A stretch of 64,000 nucleotides of DNA from Candidimonas humi (lineage in GTDB: Bacteria > Pseudomonadota > Gammaproteobacteria > Burkholderiales > Burkholderiaceae_B): assembly GCF_019166065.1 (NCBI RefSeq), contig NZ_JAHTBN010000003.1:1-64000 (forward strand), given 5' to 3'. Every line of letters begins with the position of its first letter. The stretch's first letter is position 1. The notes under the pieces are model-generated. The model did not search any database. It saw only the letters and a list, made by a program, of their open reading frames with translations, and was not told where the DNA came from. Of the stretch, positions 63,317-64,000 are shown piece by piece. A program made the position numbers and the translations under genes.

Positions 63317-64000
63317 ATGCTCGACTTCGATACCGCCCAGGCCCGCCTCGCCCAAGCCGGCAAGGCCCCGACCCATACCGAGAAATGCCCGCTGCACCTG
63401 GCCGCGGGGCGCGTCCTGGCGCATGCCGTTACGGCCAGGCTGGATCTGCCTCCGGCCGACAACAGCGCCATGGACGGCTACGCGATCCGCTACGCCGATT
63501 ACCAGCCCGGCCGGCGCCTGCCCATCCAGGAACGCTGCTATGCCGGCCAGCGCCCGCAGCCCCTGCGCGAGGGCCAGGCCACGCGGCTGTTCACCGGCAG
63601 CGTGATGCCCGAGGGCGCCGATACCGTGGTCATGCAGGAAGACTGCACCGAAGCCGACGACATGCTGGAGATCCGCGAGGCGCCGAAGGCGGGGTCGCAC
63701 GTGCGCAAGCGCGGCGAAGACATGCAGCAGGGAGGCACGGTGCTGGAGGCCGGAACCGTGCTCGGGGCGGCGCAGATCGCGGCCCTGGCCGCGCAGGGCG
63801 TGGGCCAGCTCGAGGTGTTTCCGCGCCTGCGCGTGGGCATCCTGACCACCGGCGACGAATTGGTCTTCCCCGGCCGCGAGCTGGCGCCGGCGCAGATCTA
63901 CAACTCCAACGGCCCCATGCTGGCCTCGCTGGTCGATGGGCTGGGCGCGCAGGTGCTGCACGTGCTGCATGCGGTCGATACCGATGTCTCGGTGCGCAAG
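63317..64000 (+). CDS. moeA: Molybdopterin molybdenumtransferase (partial, cut by window end)
   Basis: The first 228 residues of MoeA, which inserts molybdate into adenylylated molybdopterin. Visible family sequence includes LPPADNSAMDGYAIRYADY, TRLFTGSVMPEGADTVVMQE and RVGILTTGDELVFPG. The gene runs off the right edge. It follows moaB after 155 bp and ends the visible moa/moe group, completing the cofactor supply for SoxC. Confidence 0.94.
   Translation, partial: MLDFDTAQARLAQAGKAPTHTEKCPLHLAAGRVLAHAVTARLDLPPADNSAMDGYAIRYADYQPGRRLPIQERCYAGQRPQPLREGQATRLFTGSVMPEGADTVVMQEDCTEADDMLEIREAPKAGSHVRKRGEDMQQGGTVLEAGTVLGAAQIAALAAQGVGQLEVFPRLRVGILTTGDELVFPGRELAPAQIYNSNGPMLASLVDGLGAQVLHVLHAVDTDVSVRK

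Overview
The window looks like the chromosome of a betaproteobacterium, most plausibly Alcaligenaceae (Bordetella/Achromobacter/Pusillimonas-like). The grounds are high GC throughout the core, Bug-type tricarboxylate-receptor proteins in catabolic operons, LysR-controlled degradation clusters, a soxCDYZAX-W-B thiosulfate oxidation cluster and a glycine-riboswitch gcvTHP operon. This placement is inferred from gene content and protein style; no 16S gene is present.

Positions 1-5533 are visibly AT-richer and look like the distal end of a genomic island. It carries an AIPR-family (abortive-infection-type) protein with a nuclease-like N-terminus, a divergent unknown 320-residue protein, and a HipBA toxin-antitoxin pair. 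It ends at a fragment resembling the 3' end of a tRNA-Gly gene followed by a terminator, as expected for an attachment-site scar. Just beyond it is an orphan HipB-like regulator.

From about 6.3 to 24.4 kb there are housekeeping and catabolic genes: a DUF1801 protein, a luciferase-like flavin oxidoreductase, a MazG-like pyrophosphohydrolase, split ChrA chromate transporters, a LysR/Bug/ThDP-enzyme/aldehyde dehydrogenase cluster, an ABC exporter, a redoxin, an aldose epimerase, a CDF metal exporter, a potassium channel, metG and a small membrane protein. From 24.5 to 41.1 kb lie apbC, tamA-tamB (TamB with two low-complexity insertions), a palindromic MITE-like element, dcd, an Arg/Lys/Orn decarboxylase, an HI0933-type flavoprotein and the glycine cleavage operon.

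From 41.2 to 48.6 kb a leftward operon (superfamily lyase, Bug receptor, MmgE/PrpD protein, aconitase, TauE-type exporter) faces a divergent LysR gene. It looks like an uncharacterised di- or tricarboxylate (or aminocarboxylate, or sulfonate) catabolic module. From 49.9 to 58.2 kb is the periplasmic Sox thiosulfate-oxidising cluster, ending with a DsrE-like protein whose stop codon lies in the first unit of a 15-bp tandem repeat. The window finishes with an MFS transporter, a peroxiredoxin, a small secreted protein and moaC-moaD-moaE-moaB-moeA (moeA cut by the window end). These supply molybdenum cofactor, which SoxC needs.

A recurring oddity is short perfect or near-perfect tandem repeats (7-22 bp units) in intergenic DNA, several next to gene starts or stops. 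Gene starts were chosen by Shine-Dalgarno context, signal peptides and family length, so many are shorter than the longest open frame.
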